The notes beneath the pieces are model-generated. The model did no database searches. It worked only from the letters and a program-made list of their open reading frames with translations, and was not told the origin of the DNA. A program made the translations under genes and the position numbers. Positions 1 through 8,929 of a stretch of 64,000 nt of DNA are shown piece by piece. The DNA comes from Betaproteobacteria bacterium. GTDB lineage: Bacteria > Pseudomonadota > Gammaproteobacteria > Burkholderiales > SG8-39. The stretch is taken from contig SHXR01000008.1 in assembly GCA_009693235.1 (NCBI GenBank), positions 20,792 through 84,791 of the forward strand, read 5' to 3'. Every line of letters begins with the position of its first letter. Position 1 is the stretch's first letter.

Positions 1-2
1 AA

Positions 3-722
3 ACAAAGATCCGCATCCCCGCAGCCGAAGCATGCGAAACCTGCAATGGGTCGGGCGCCAAACCCGGCACGCAGGCAAAGACGTGCGGGACCTGCAACGG
101 TGCGGGCCAAGTGCGCGTCGCACAGGGGTTCTTCTCATTGCAGCAAACCTGCCCCACTTGCCATGGCGGCGGACGCGTCATTGCCGATCCTTGCGGCAGC
201 TGCCATGGCGCAGGCCGGATCAAGACCAACAAGACGCTATCGGTCAAGATCCCGGCTGGGATCGACAACGGCGATCGCATTCGCCATTCGGGCGGCGGCG
301 AGCCGGGAGCCAATGGCGGGCCGTCCGGCGATCTCTATGTGCAAATCTCGATCAAGGAACACGCGGTCTTCCAGCGCGACCATGACGATCTGCACTGCGA
401 GATGCCGATCAGTTTTGCCACCGCTGCACTGGGGAGCGAAATCGAGATTCCCACCTTGGATGGTGCTGCCAAAGTGAAGATCCCGGCTGAAACGCAGAGC
501 GGGAAAATTTTTCGCATCCGCGGCAAAGGGATCAAGGGGCTGCGCTCACAGGCGCCTGGCGATCTGTTGTGTCATGTGGCCCTTGAGACACCGGTCAATC
601 TGACCGCCAAGCAGAAAGAGCTGCTGCGTGAATTCGAGATGGCGACGAAAGACCACGGCGATCGCCATAATCCGCGCGCGAAATCGTGGATGGATCGGGT
701 GAAGGAATTTTTCGGGCCTTAG
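3..722 (+). CDS. dnaJ: Chaperone protein DnaJ (C-terminal part, 5' end outside window)
   Basis: Hsp40 co-chaperone that stimulates DnaK ATPase and holds unfolded clients in the cytoplasm. The reading frame enters at base 3. All four CxxCxGxG zinc-finger repeats are visible: CETCNGSG (33-56), CGTCNGAG (84-107), CPTCHGGG (from 150) and CGSCHGAG (from 192). The C-terminal client-binding beta domains follow ([47 protein letters not shown]). The J domain and Gly/Phe linker lie upstream of the window. The gene ends with TAG and overlaps the convergent cysS stop by four bases. A full-length DnaJ is about 370-380 residues; about 239 are present. Family assignment is secure. Confidence 0.97.
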   Translation, partial: TKIRIPAAEACETCNGSGAKPGTQAKTCGTCNGAGQVRVAQGFFSLQQTCPTCHGGGRVIADPCGSCHGAGRIKTNKTLSVKIPAGIDNGDRIRHSGGGEPGANGGPSGDLYVQISIKEHAVFQRDHDDLHCEMPISFATAALGSEIEIPTLDGAAKVKIPAETQSGKIFRIRGKGIKGLRSQAPGDLLCHVALETPVNLTAKQKELLREFEMATKDHGDRHNPRAKSWMDRVKEFFGP

Positions 723-727
723 GCCCG
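713..727. terminator. Palindrome at the convergent dnaJ/cysS stop codons (possible hairpin)
   Basis: CGGGCC-TTA-GGCCCG forms a perfect 6-bp stem with a three-base loop. It is built from the last codons of both dnaJ and cysS, whose stops overlap here. There is no downstream T-run on either strand, so it is not a canonical intrinsic terminator. It may still fold in both transcripts. Confidence 0.3.
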
Positions 728-2113
728 TCGCCAGGTGGTTCCGCCCGCACCATCCTCTAACACGATACCGGCTGCGAGCAACTCTTTTCGGATCGCATCG
801 GCGCGCGCGAAATTCTTCGCCTGGCGCGCCTCGATGCGCTCCGCAATATAGGCGTCGACCGACTTCGTGAGGCCGGGAGGAATGGCCGATTCGGTAGTGC
901 TCGATGCCGACGCTCCACCGCGCAGATACAGCGTGGAATCGCTTTGCAGCAGGCCCAGCACGCCGCCCAGCTGGCGCAACAGTCCGGCCTTTGCAGCAGA
1001 ACCGGAGCGGTTCACTTCACCGGCTAGATCGAACAGCACGGCAATCGCATCGGCGGTGTTGAAATCATCATCCATCGCCGCTTTGAAGCGCGCCGCCAGC
1101 GCATCGGACCAATCGATCGGGCCGGCGGCAGCACCGGTCGCAGCTTTCAATGCCGTATAGAGCCGATCGAGGCCGCTCCGTGCCTCATCCAGATGGGCAT
1201 CGGAATAGTTGAGCGGGCTGCGGTAGTGCGCCCGCAAGATGAAGAAGCGGACGACTTCCGGCTGGTAGCGTCCGAGCACTTCACGAATGGTGAAAAAATT
1301 GCCGAGCGACTTCGACATCTTCTCATCAGCGACGCGCACGAAGCCATTGTGCATCCAGATGTTGACGAAGCGCGTGCCGTTGGCGCCCTCCGACTGGGCG
1401 ATTTCGTTTTCATGATGCGGAAACTGAAGATCGGCACCGCCGCCGTGGATATCGAAATGGGCGCCAAGAAGAGAGGAACTCATGGCCGAGCACTCGATAT
1501 GCCAGCCGGGCCGACCCGCGCCATAGTTCGATGACCAACTGGGTTCGCCTTCCTTCGCGCGCTTCCACAGTACGAAATCGAGCGGATCACGCTTGTCGCG
1601 GTCCACCTCCACACGTTCTCCGGCCCGTAGTTCATCGAGCGATTTGCCCGACAATCGTCCATAGCCCGGAAAGGCCCGCACCGCGTAATTCACATCACCA
1701 TCCGGTGCAAGATAGGCTAGGCCCTTCGTCTCCAGCGTGCCGATCAAGGAGAGCATCTGTGGCACGTAGTGGGTGGCACGAGGCTCATGATCGGGCTTTT
1801 GCACGCCAAGGAGCGCTGCGTCCTCGTCCATGAACCGAACGAAGCGCTCGGTGAGCTGGCCGACCGTCTCGTTATTCTCCACCGCCCGACGAATGATTTT
1901 GTCGTCGATATCGGTGATGTTGCGCACGTAGGTGACCTGCAACCCGGACGCACGCAGCCAGCGTTGGACCATATCAAACACCACCATCACCCGTGCATGA
2001 CCAAGATGGCAATAGTCGTACACCGTCATGCCGCAAACGTACATGCGCACGCGGCCCGGTTCCAGCGGCACGAGCGGTTCTTTGGAACGGGTGAGTGTAT
2101 TGAAGATTCTCAT
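719..2113 (-). CDS. cysS: Cysteine--tRNA ligase
   Basis: Class I aminoacyl-tRNA synthetase charging tRNA-Cys, 464 residues, the usual size. The zinc-ligand Cys27 sits in [10 protein letters not shown], directly before the HIGH-type motif CHLGHA (residues 35-40). Further on are ECSAMS and [10 protein letters not shown] (zinc and cysteine selection) and the KMSKS loop ([11 protein letters not shown], about residue 268). The C-terminal helical anticodon-binding region ends in the [20 protein letters not shown] segment typical of CysS. It is transcribed divergently from the TPR gene and convergently with dnaJ. Intact; no anomaly seen. Confidence 0.98.
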   Translation of the reverse strand: MRIFNTLTRSKEPLVPLEPGRVRMYVCGMTVYDYCHLGHARVMVVFDMVQRWLRASGLQVTYVRNITDIDDKIIRRAVENNETVGQLTERFVRFMDEDAALLGVQKPDHEPRATHYVPQMLSLIGTLETKGLAYLAPDGDVNYAVRAFPGYGRLSGKSLDELRAGERVEVDRDKRDPLDFVLWKRAKEGEPSWSSNYGAGRPGWHIECSAMSSSLLGAHFDIHGGGADLQFPHHENEIAQSEGANGTRFVNIWMHNGFVRVADEKMSKSLGNFFTIREVLGRYQPEVVRFFILRAHYRSPLNYSDAHLDEARSGLDRLYTALKAATGAAAGPIDWSDALAARFKAAMDDDFNTADAIAVLFDLAGEVNRSGSAAKAGLLRQLGGVLGLLQSDSTLYLRGGASASSTTESAIPPGLTKSVDAYIAERIEARQAKNFARADAIRKELLAAGIVLEDGAGGTTWRRA

Positions 2114-2276
2114 GAACGAATCACAAGGGGATTGGGAACCGGTGGCGAAAATTCAGGGCGGTCCGCTGGCCGAGGTTTCGCTTTATCGCAATAACCCCTA
2201 AAATCACAGAGCTCGCCTGTGACGATCGTCGAGTATATCAAGGAACATCCACGCTTTACCCTCTGCCCGGCCCCGC

Positions 2277-2921
2277 GTGCGCGTGGTGGGCGTCGCTCAA
2301 AGAACCCTCATTTCAATCGTGTACATTCAGCAGGCTGCGTGGACGGTGATGTTGTTGGCCTTGATCGGCCTGGTCGCACCCGTCGCGGTCGCGCAGTCAT
2401 CAGGCCAATCGCTTCGCAGTGTGCAAACGCCGCAAATCGCCCCGGAAATCGTCGAAGTGAATCGACAGTACCGGCGCGGTGAGCTGGCGGCCGCAACCGC
2501 TGGGATCGATGCGTTCTTGACCAAGGACTATGCCAATCCCAGAGCACGATTTCTACGCGGACTGATTCTTACCGAGCAGCGAAAGACCGATGAAGCCATC
2601 GAGGCGTTTCTTGCGATAACCAGAGAGTTCCCGGAGCTTCCTGAGCCCTACAACAATTTGGCGGTGCTGTACGCCGGGCGCGGCCTGTACGATCAGGCCC
2701 ACGAATCATTAGTCGCGGCCTTGCGGGCCAATCCGGACGATCCGGTCGCCCAGGAAAATCTCGGTGATGTCTATGTTCGACTGGCCATCAAAGCGTACGA
2801 ACAGATCAAGCCCGTCAATCCAAGCACTCGCAACATCAAAGACAAGCTCACATTGCTGCGCGAGCTGTCTGCCAGCGCCGATCGCGCCAAATCCAATGGC
2901 GTCTCAACCACTCCGCATTAG
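2277..2921 (+). CDS. Exported tetratricopeptide-repeat protein
   Basis: A 214-residue protein if it starts at the GTG at 2277. In-frame alternatives are GTG 2319 and ATG 2349, and none has a convincing ribosome site. The N-terminal part is hydrophobic (MLLALIGLVAPVAVAQS), consistent with a signal peptide cleaved after AVA. The rest is TPR-like helical repeats: PRARFLRGLILTEQ, PEPYNNLAVLYAGRGLYDQA, PVAQENLGDVYVRLA. Its place between cysS and two cyclophilins suggests a periplasmic or membrane-anchored adaptor, but no specific function is shown. It lies 24 bp upstream of the ppiA-like gene and is probably co-transcribed with it. Confidence 0.8.
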   Translation: MRVVGVAQRTLISIVYIQQAAWTVMLLALIGLVAPVAVAQSSGQSLRSVQTPQIAPEIVEVNRQYRRGELAAATAGIDAFLTKDYANPRARFLRGLILTEQRKTDEAIEAFLAITREFPELPEPYNNLAVLYAGRGLYDQAHESLVAALRANPDDPVAQENLGDVYVRLAIKAYEQIKPVNPSTRNIKDKLTLLRELSASADRAKSNGVSTTPH

Positions 2922-2945
2922 ATCCACCCGCAAAGGAGACAGGAA

Positions 2946-3506
2946 ATGAAATTCGTTGCCGTCGCTGCCGGACTCATCATCGCAAGCTCAGCCTGGGCGC
3001 AAGCGGTGAAAGTTGAGCTGGCCACCAACAAGGGCGTCATCGTGTTGGAACTCAATGCCGACAAGGCGCCGAAGACCGTCGCCAATTTCGTGGAATATGT
3101 GAAGGCAGGCCATTACGATGGGACGGTGTTTCATCGCGTCATCGACGGATTCATGGTGCAAGGCGGCGGCTTCGACAAAGACCTGAAGCAAAAGCCCGCG
3201 CGTGCGCCGATCCAGAATGAAGCGGCCAATGGCTTGAAAAACGACTTTGGCGCCGTTGCCATGGCCCGCACGCCCGATCCGCATTCGGCCAGCGCGCAAT
3301 TCTTCATCAATGTGAAAAACAACGACTTCCTCAATTTCAGGGACGCGAGTCCGCAAGGTTTCGGGTATGCCGTGTTCGGAAAAGTGGTGAGCGGCCTCGA
3401 TGTCGTGGAAAAAATTACCAAGGTGCCCACCGGTAACGCCGGAGGGCATCAAAATGTACCGCGCGATCCGATCGTGATCGAGAAAGCCCGCGTCCTCGCG
3501 AAGTAG
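2946..3506 (+). CDS. ppiA: Periplasmic peptidyl-prolyl cis-trans isomerase (cyclophilin type)
   Basis: Cyclophilin of 186 residues with a Sec signal peptide (MKFVAVAAGLIIASSAWAQA), so it should act on proline isomerisation in the periplasm. Core motifs are present: [47 protein letters not shown] good ribosome site (AAAGGAGAC) precedes the ATG. The cytosolic paralogue follows after 44 bp and shares much of the core, so the pair looks like a duplication with split localisation. This is a standard arrangement in proteobacteria. Ends with TAG. Confidence 0.93.
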   Translation: MKFVAVAAGLIIASSAWAQAVKVELATNKGVIVLELNADKAPKTVANFVEYVKAGHYDGTVFHRVIDGFMVQGGGFDKDLKQKPARAPIQNEAANGLKNDFGAVAMARTPDPHSASAQFFINVKNNDFLNFRDASPQGFGYAVFGKVVSGLDVVEKITKVPTGNAGGHQNVPRDPIVIEKARVLAK

Positions 3507-3550
3507 CTCAACCGGCGTAAGCCGCCTCCCAACCATCAGGATGTTATTTC

Positions 3551-4042
3551 ATGATTAATTTGCATACCAATCACGGCGTTATTTCCCTCGAACTCGACGA
3601 AGCGAAAGCGTCGGTCACTGCGAAGAATTTCGTCGATTATGTGAAAGCCGGTCATTACACGAACACCGTGTTCCATCGCGTCATCGACGGGTTCATGATC
3701 CAAGGCGGCGGTTTCGCCCCCGGCATGAAAGAGAAATCGAGCGGCTCGCCGATCAAAAACGAAGCCGACAATGGGCTGAAGAACAAGATGTACACCGTTG
3801 CCATGGCTCGAACGAGCGACCCGCATTCCGCGACGGCTCAGTTTTTCATCAACGTCGCTGATAACGGGTTTCTCGATCACACCGCACCGAATTCCCAAGG
3901 GTGGGGCTATTGCGTGTTCGGGCGCGTCATCGCCGGTGAAGACGTCGTCGATAGAATCAAAGGCGTGCAAACCGGCGGCAAAGGCATGCATCAGGATGTG
4001 CCGGTGGAAGACGTCATCATCGAAAAGACCGAAATCGTCTGA
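3551..4042 (+). CDS. ppiB: Cytoplasmic peptidyl-prolyl cis-trans isomerase B
   Basis: Cyclophilin of 163 residues without a signal peptide ([20 protein letters not shown]), so cytosolic. It carries the same catalytic core as its neighbour: [34 protein letters not shown], and the conserved tryptophan region [12 protein letters not shown]. Length matches E. coli PpiB. It sits between the exported cyclophilin and lpxH on the same strand with short gaps, suggesting one transcription unit. Confidence 0.95.
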   Translation: MINLHTNHGVISLELDEAKASVTAKNFVDYVKAGHYTNTVFHRVIDGFMIQGGGFAPGMKEKSSGSPIKNEADNGLKNKMYTVAMARTSDPHSATAQFFINVADNGFLDHTAPNSQGWGYCVFGRVIAGEDVVDRIKGVQTGGKGMHQDVPVEDVIIEKTEIV

Positions 4043-4071
4043 CACCCCACTGCGCCCCGGGCGAGCCTGGC

Positions 4072-4803
4072 GTGGATACCAAGCCTGTTTATTTTGTTGC
4101 GGATCTGCACCTGACGGGTGATCGCCCGCAAAGCGTCGATACCTTCATCCGATTTTTGTCGGCGACGGCGCCGTCTGGCAGCGCGCTCTACATCCTTGGC
4201 GATCTGTTTGAGTATTGGGTGGGCGATGATGATCGGGCCGACCACTCGAACGAAGTGGTCCTTGCGGCGATCGCCCAGCTCGCGAACGCCGGCATTCCGG
4301 TTTTCTTCATGCCGGGCAATCGCGATTTCGTGCTGGGCGAGCGCGCTGCCAAACGTGCCGCCATCACCTTGCTGCCGGATCCGTCGGTCGTGACCTTGTT
4401 TGGCCGACCGACTTTGATTGCGCATGGGGATGCCTACTGCACCGCGGATTTCGCTTATCAGACCTATCGGCGGCGGATTCGCTCGCGGTGGACCCGATCT
4501 TTTTACGATCTCCTACCGTTTGGCCTCAGGCGCACGATCGTTCAATCGATTCGCCGTCGGAGCGAGCAAGGAAAGAAGGCAAAATCCGCCGTCATCATGG
4601 ACGTCGAACGATCAGCGATCGAAACCGCACTTCGAGCCGCACATTGCGATGTGATGATCCATGGTCATACTCACCGGCCAGCGCGTCACGAGCACATGGT
4701 CGACGGCCGCGCGTGCGTGCGGTGGGTGTTGGCCGATTGGTATGAAAATGGCAGTTACCTGCGCGTCGATGCAAGCGACATCACATCGATCGCCATTCAG
4801 TAG
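4072..4803 (+). CDS. lpxH: UDP-2,3-diacylglucosamine diphosphatase
   Basis: Hydrolyses UDP-2,3-diacylglucosamine to lipid X in lipid A synthesis at the inner membrane face. It starts with GTG (VDTKPVYFVADLHL). The metallophosphoesterase signature is complete: ADLHL, GDLFEYWVGDD, MPGNRDF, AHGDAYC and HGHTHRP near the C terminus. At 243 residues it matches the LpxH family. Last gene of the plus-strand group; converges on metZ with an 18-bp gap. Its presence shows an LPS-bearing outer membrane. Confidence 0.95.
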   Translation: MDTKPVYFVADLHLTGDRPQSVDTFIRFLSATAPSGSALYILGDLFEYWVGDDDRADHSNEVVLAAIAQLANAGIPVFFMPGNRDFVLGERAAKRAAITLLPDPSVVTLFGRPTLIAHGDAYCTADFAYQTYRRRIRSRWTRSFYDLLPFGLRRTIVQSIRRRSEQGKKAKSAVIMDVERSAIETALRAAHCDVMIHGHTHRPARHEHMVDGRACVRWVLADWYENGSYLRVDASDITSIAIQ

Positions 4804-4805
4804 TT

Positions 4806-4821
4806 GGCGGTCGTTGCCGCC
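4806..4821. terminator. Short hairpin between convergent lpxH and metZ
   Basis: GGCGG-TCGTTG-CCGCC lies exactly in the 18-bp gap between the two convergent stop codons. It is symmetric, so it could act for both genes, but the stem is only 5 bp and the T-run is poor. Candidate only. Confidence 0.35.
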
Positions 4822-5985
4822 TTAGCGCACCAGCCCCCGCGCCAGGTCTTCCTTCAAATCATTCACCGATTCCAGCCCAACGGCCACCCGCAGCAACCCC
4901 TCTTCAATGCCCGCCGCGGCCCGTGCTTCGGCTGAAATGCGTGCATGCGTGGTACTCGCCGGATGGGTGATCGTCGTCTTGGTATCGCCAAGATTCGCGG
5001 TAATGGATACCACTTTGGTGGCATCGATGGCACGCCATGCCGCTTCGCGTCCACCTTTTACGATGAATGAAACGATGGCGCCGCCAGAGTCCTGCTGGCG
5101 TTTGGCCAACGTAAATTGCGGATGCGAGTCGATGCCCGGATAGAATACCCGCTCGATCGCCGGATGCGTTTCGAGCCAGATCGCCACTTCGCGCGCGCGT
5201 GCGGACTGCGCCGCCATGCGAATGCCAAGCGTCTCTAATCCTTTGAGGATGATCCAGGCGTTAAAAGGGGACAACGTCGGTCCGGCGGTACGTAAGAAAG
5301 GCAGGATGCGCTCATTGATGAACTTCTTCGAACCCACCACCGCGCCGCCAAGGACCCGGCCTTGACCGTCGAGATACTTCGTCGCCGAGTGCACCACCAC
5401 GTCGGCGCCCAAAGCGAGTGGCCGTTGCAACGCGGGACTACAGAAACAGTTATCGACCACCAGCAGCGCATTGTGCTCGCGGGCAAGCGCGCCCAGCGCT
5501 GCAATGTCGAAGACCTCGGTGAGCGGATTAGAGGGCGACTCGACGAACAGCAGCCGCGTATTAGGACGGATCGCCGCGCGCCAAGCCGCCACACCCGCTC
5601 CCGGTACGAAGGTGGACTGCACGCCGAAATTGCCGAGGATGTTGCCAAACAATTGCACCGTCGCGCCGAACACACTGGCCGAGCAAAGCACGTGATCACC
5701 GGCTTTCATGGTACCCATCGCGGTGGCGAGAATGGCCGACATCCCTGATGCGGTCGCCAAGCATGCCTCCGCGCCTTCCAGGGCGGCGAGGCGCTCTTGG
5801 AGCATCGTCACCGTCGGGTTAGTGAAGCGGGAGTAGACGTTCCCTTCCTCGGCGCCGGAAAATCGGGCGGCCGCCTGCGCCGCGTTGTCAAACACGAAGC
5901 TGGAGGTGAGATACAACGCCTCGGAATGCTCGCCGAATTGGCTGCGCACCTGACCGGCACGTACTGCTTGGGTTTCAAGATCCAT
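4822..5985 (-). CDS. metZ: O-succinylhomoserine sulfhydrylase
   Basis: PLP enzyme of the Cys/Met-metabolism family that makes homocysteine from O-succinylhomoserine and sulfide, the direct sulfhydrylation route to methionine. The PLP lysine is in VVVHSATKYLDGQGRVLGG. Other family motifs are YSRFTNPTV near the N terminus and ESPSNPLTEVFD. I chose the ATG giving MDLETQAVRAGQ (387 residues) because this matches MetZ starts; the frame stays open about 120 bp upstream without similarity. It is the last gene of the long minus-strand cluster, downstream of purF as in many betaproteobacteria. MetB-type activity cannot be excluded from sequence. Confidence 0.92.
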   Translation of the reverse strand: MDLETQAVRAGQVRSQFGEHSEALYLTSSFVFDNAAQAAARFSGAEEGNVYSRFTNPTVTMLQERLAALEGAEACLATASGMSAILATAMGTMKAGDHVLCSASVFGATVQLFGNILGNFGVQSTFVPGAGVAAWRAAIRPNTRLLFVESPSNPLTEVFDIAALGALAREHNALLVVDNCFCSPALQRPLALGADVVVHSATKYLDGQGRVLGGAVVGSKKFINERILPFLRTAGPTLSPFNAWIILKGLETLGIRMAAQSARAREVAIWLETHPAIERVFYPGIDSHPQFTLAKRQQDSGGAIVSFIVKGGREAAWRAIDATKVVSITANLGDTKTTITHPASTTHARISAEARAAAGIEEGLLRVAVGLESVNDLKEDLARGLVR

Positions 5986-6258
5986 CGGATTGACTCGTTC
6001 GCAAGAGGTTGGCCATTGCATCGAACGACACGACAGGCCCAGGCGGTGCGGCGAACTGAGTTGGCTGAGGGTCGGATAGCTGCCTGATAAGGCGACATCC
6101 GCCACTCGACTCTTTAGCCGTACTTATTAGGCGCCCGCAATCTGTCGGTCAAATCGGCGCAGAACGAACGTTACCGGCGATCGGGTGCACTGTCAAATTC
6201 GACTACACACACGATACACGCACCCAAAGCGCCCACCGTGCCGCGTGCATAACGGCCC

Positions 6259-7761
6259 TCAAGCCGGATGCGGTTCGGTCTCTTCTTCGTCAACATCGCC
6301 CCGGGAGGCATCGCGCCGTGTTTCGACATCCTGCAAATACGCGAGGGTCACATCGCCGGTGATATAGCAGCCGTCGAAACACGATGTCTCGAATTCAACC
6401 AACGCCGGATTGGCCGCCCGCACCGCTTCGCGCAACGCATCCAGATCCTGGTAGATCACCGCATCGGCGCAGATTTCGCGGGCGATTTCTTCTTCTGAGC
6501 GGCCGGTTGCGAGCAGTTCGTGTCGCGTCGGCATGTCGATGCCGTACACATTGGCAAAACGCACCGGTGGCGCCGCCGAAGCGAAAAACACCTTGTTCGC
6601 GCCCGCTTCGCGCGCCATCTGCACGATCTCGCGGCTGGTGGTGCCGCGGACGATCGAATCATCGACGATCAGTACATTCTTGCCCTTGAACTCCATGTCG
6701 ATCGCGTTCAGCTTCTGGCGTACCGAGCGTTTGCGGATGGCCTTGCCCGGCATGATGAACGTGCGGCCGATATAGCGATTCTTGATGAATCCTTCGCGAA
6801 ACCGCACCCCCAATCGCGTTGCAAGTTCCAGGGCGCTCGGCCGGCTAGTGTCGGGCACTGGAATGACGACATCGATCTTAAGATGGGAGTAGTGCTGGCG
6901 GATGCGATCGGCCAGCTGCTCGCCCATGCGCATCCGCGCTTCATAAACGGAGACGCCATCCAGGACTGAATCGGGCCTGGCGAGATAAACGTATTCGAAG
7001 ATGCATGGGGCAAGACGTGCATTGGTCGCACACTGTCGCGTCTGAATCTGCGCATCCATGTCGATGAGGATCGCCTCACCGGGCGCCACATCGCGCACCA
7101 GTTGGAAACCGATGCCCCGCAAGGCAACGCTTTCGGAGGCGACTGCATATTCATTGCCACTGGGCGTCTCATTCTTGCCAAGGATGAGCGGGCGAATGCC
7201 GTTCGGATCGCGAAACGCCACTAGGCCACAACCGGAGATCATCGCGACGACCGCATACGCACCACGACACCGGCGATGCACATTCGCCACCGCGGCAAAC
7301 ACCGCTTCCGGGGTCACCCGATAGCCCTTGGCCGCCAGCTCCAGTTCGTGCGCGAACACGTTGAGCAGCACTTCGGAATCCGAATTCGTATTGATATGGC
7401 GAAGATCGGCGCGGAACATGTCATCGCGCAGCTCTTCCCAGTTGGTGAGATTGCCGTTATGCGCAAGCACGATGCCAAACGGTGAATTCACATAGAACGG
7501 TTGGGCTTCGGCGGTTTCAAACGCGGATCCGGCGGTGGGATACCGACAATGGCCGATCCCCGTGGTGCCAGGCAACGAGCGCATATTGCGCGTGCGAAAT
7601 ACATCGCGCACCAAACCCGGCCCCTTGTGCATGTAGAAACGGGCAAGGTCGGAGGTGACGATCCCGGCTGCATCCTGACCGCGATGCTGCAGCATCAGGA
7701 GCGCATCGTAGAGCATCTGATTGGCCGGGGCCTTGCCGACAACGCCGATGATTCCGCACAT
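6259..7761 (-). CDS. purF: Amidophosphoribosyltransferase
   Basis: First committed enzyme of purine synthesis, transferring glutamine amide nitrogen to PRPP. 500 residues. Cys2 of MCGIIGVVG is the N-terminal glutaminase nucleophile. HRGQDAAGI, HNGNLTNWEEL and TNSDSEVLLN complete the amidotransferase domain. The phosphoribosyltransferase half has the PRPP loop VLIVDDSIVRGTTSREIV, and RSFI-type residues appear in GRTFIMPGKAIR. It lies 28 bp downstream of cvpA, the classical cvpA-purF pairing. Confidence 0.98.
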   Translation of the reverse strand: MCGIIGVVGKAPANQMLYDALLMLQHRGQDAAGIVTSDLARFYMHKGPGLVRDVFRTRNMRSLPGTTGIGHCRYPTAGSAFETAEAQPFYVNSPFGIVLAHNGNLTNWEELRDDMFRADLRHINTNSDSEVLLNVFAHELELAAKGYRVTPEAVFAAVANVHRRCRGAYAVVAMISGCGLVAFRDPNGIRPLILGKNETPSGNEYAVASESVALRGIGFQLVRDVAPGEAILIDMDAQIQTRQCATNARLAPCIFEYVYLARPDSVLDGVSVYEARMRMGEQLADRIRQHYSHLKIDVVIPVPDTSRPSALELATRLGVRFREGFIKNRYIGRTFIMPGKAIRKRSVRQKLNAIDMEFKGKNVLIVDDSIVRGTTSREIVQMAREAGANKVFFASAAPPVRFANVYGIDMPTRHELLATGRSEEEIAREICADAVIYQDLDALREAVRAANPALVEFETSCFDGCYITGDVTLAYLQDVETRRDASRGDVDEEETEPHPA

Positions 7762-7789
7762 CTTTACAACCTCCGCTTACTGCCTTCAA

Positions 7790-8278
7790 TTACAACTGAA
7801 TCCGCTCAACCAGTTCGGGCGGCAGATACGGCTTGGCAACCAATGCAAGCTGCACCAATGGATTGGCGAACATCGAATCGCGCCAGCCCGGATCTTGCGG
7901 CAGTGAGGTCAAACCGGCGATCAGGACGGCGGTCAATAGGACGACCACACCGCGCGCAGCGCCGAACAGACCTCCCAGCATACGATCGCCGATGCCAAGC
8001 CCAACCGCTTTGGCAAGTCGCGCCACGATGAAGGAAATCAATCCAACGGCAAATCGCACACCCACGAAGGTCAAAGCGACGCCGATCAACAAGCGCAGAA
8101 TCGAACCCGAAATCAGGCTAGGGAGCATCTCTGCAACGCTCGACCCAAAGGTCGCGGCACACACACCGGCCGCCGCCCAACCCACCAACGCAAAGACTTC
8201 GCGAATGAATCCGTGCCATAACCCGAGCAAGGCGCTGCAACCGATGACGCCGATGGTGATCCAGTCAAACCAGGTCAT
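7790..8278 (-). CDS. cvpA: CvpA family membrane protein
   Basis: A 162-residue inner-membrane protein with about four hydrophobic segments: VIGCSALLGLWHGFIREVFAL, GWAAAGVCAATFG, LLIGVALTFVGVRFAVGLISF and GVVVLLTAVLIAGLTSL. It opens with MTWFDWITIGVIG, a typical CvpA start, and sits directly upstream of purF. CvpA was named for colicin V production; its role in the cell wall and stress response is only partly understood. Its start codon overlaps the SPOR-protein stop by four bases, indicating translational coupling. Confidence 0.93.
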   Translation of the reverse strand: MTWFDWITIGVIGCSALLGLWHGFIREVFALVGWAAAGVCAATFGSSVAEMLPSLISGSILRLLIGVALTFVGVRFAVGLISFIVARLAKAVGLGIGDRMLGGLFGAARGVVVLLTAVLIAGLTSLPQDPGWRDSMFANPLVQLALVAKPYLPPELVERIQL

Positions 8279-8925
8279 TGGTTTCTCACTGGTCCGGGAT
8301 CCAGACCGGCCCCGCGCAGGCGCTCGCGGGCCGCTTCGGCGGCTTCGCGGGAATTGAACGGCCCGGCCCGCACGCGCGACTGCTGCATGCCTTTTACATC
8401 AACGATGTCGACGAATCCTCGCATGCCAAGTCCGATCACCTTTTGCTGAATCTGTTTGGCATTCTCCGCATTGACATAGGCACCAAGCGGCACGAAAAAT
8501 GCCTCGTTCTTGAGAATGGCGGCGGCCTGTTGTGCATCGTCGGCTTTGGCTGTCGAGGCGGGCGCACCACTTGGCGATTCTGCACCGGATTTGGCCTTGG
8601 ATTCGCGTACCGTCGGCAATTTAACCGCGTCGGGCGGCAGGGCCGGAGCACTGGCCTTGGCGGCGGGCTTTGGCGCGGCCGGTTCCGGTGCCACCGTGTT
8701 TGGCGGGACGATCTTCGGCTCGACCGCCGGCGCGCCCGCTCGCGGATCGAGCTTGGGCTGATCCTTGCCCGGAATATCCACGGTGAGCGTAGACGTGACC
8801 GGCCTTGGCTCCAAGTCCATGAGCCAGGGCGGGACAATCACCAGGAGCAAGACAACCGCGCTCGCTCCGATCAAGCGCCGCCTGGCGCGTCGACGTACCT
8901 CCAGAACTTCATCGCTATCGGCCAT
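8275..8925 (-). CDS. SPOR-domain cell-division/peptidoglycan-binding protein (DedD-like)
   Basis: 216 residues: a short cytoplasmic N terminus rich in arginine (EVRRRARRRL), one membrane segment (LIGASAVVLLLVIVPPWLM), a long Pro/Ala-rich linker, and a C-terminal SPOR domain (FFVPLGAYVNAENAKQIQQK, QSRVRAGPFNSREAAEAARERL). SPOR domains bind denuded glycan at the septum. This topology and the folC-dedD-cvpA-purF order match DedD. The same N-terminal layout occurs in other SPOR proteins, so I leave the symbol empty. Confidence 0.88.
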   Translation of the reverse strand: MADSDEVLEVRRRARRRLIGASAVVLLLVIVPPWLMDLEPRPVTSTLTVDIPGKDQPKLDPRAGAPAVEPKIVPPNTVAPEPAAPKPAAKASAPALPPDAVKLPTVRESKAKSGAESPSGAPASTAKADDAQQAAAILKNEAFFVPLGAYVNAENAKQIQQKVIGLGMRGFVDIVDVKGMQQSRVRAGPFNSREAAEAARERLRGAGLDPGPVRNQ

Positions 8926-8929
8926 CTGC

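Noticed and set aside
5986..6258. Possible SAM riboswitch ahead of metZ
   Set aside because: No aptamer-like helices or T-run terminator could be recognised in the 273-bp gap.
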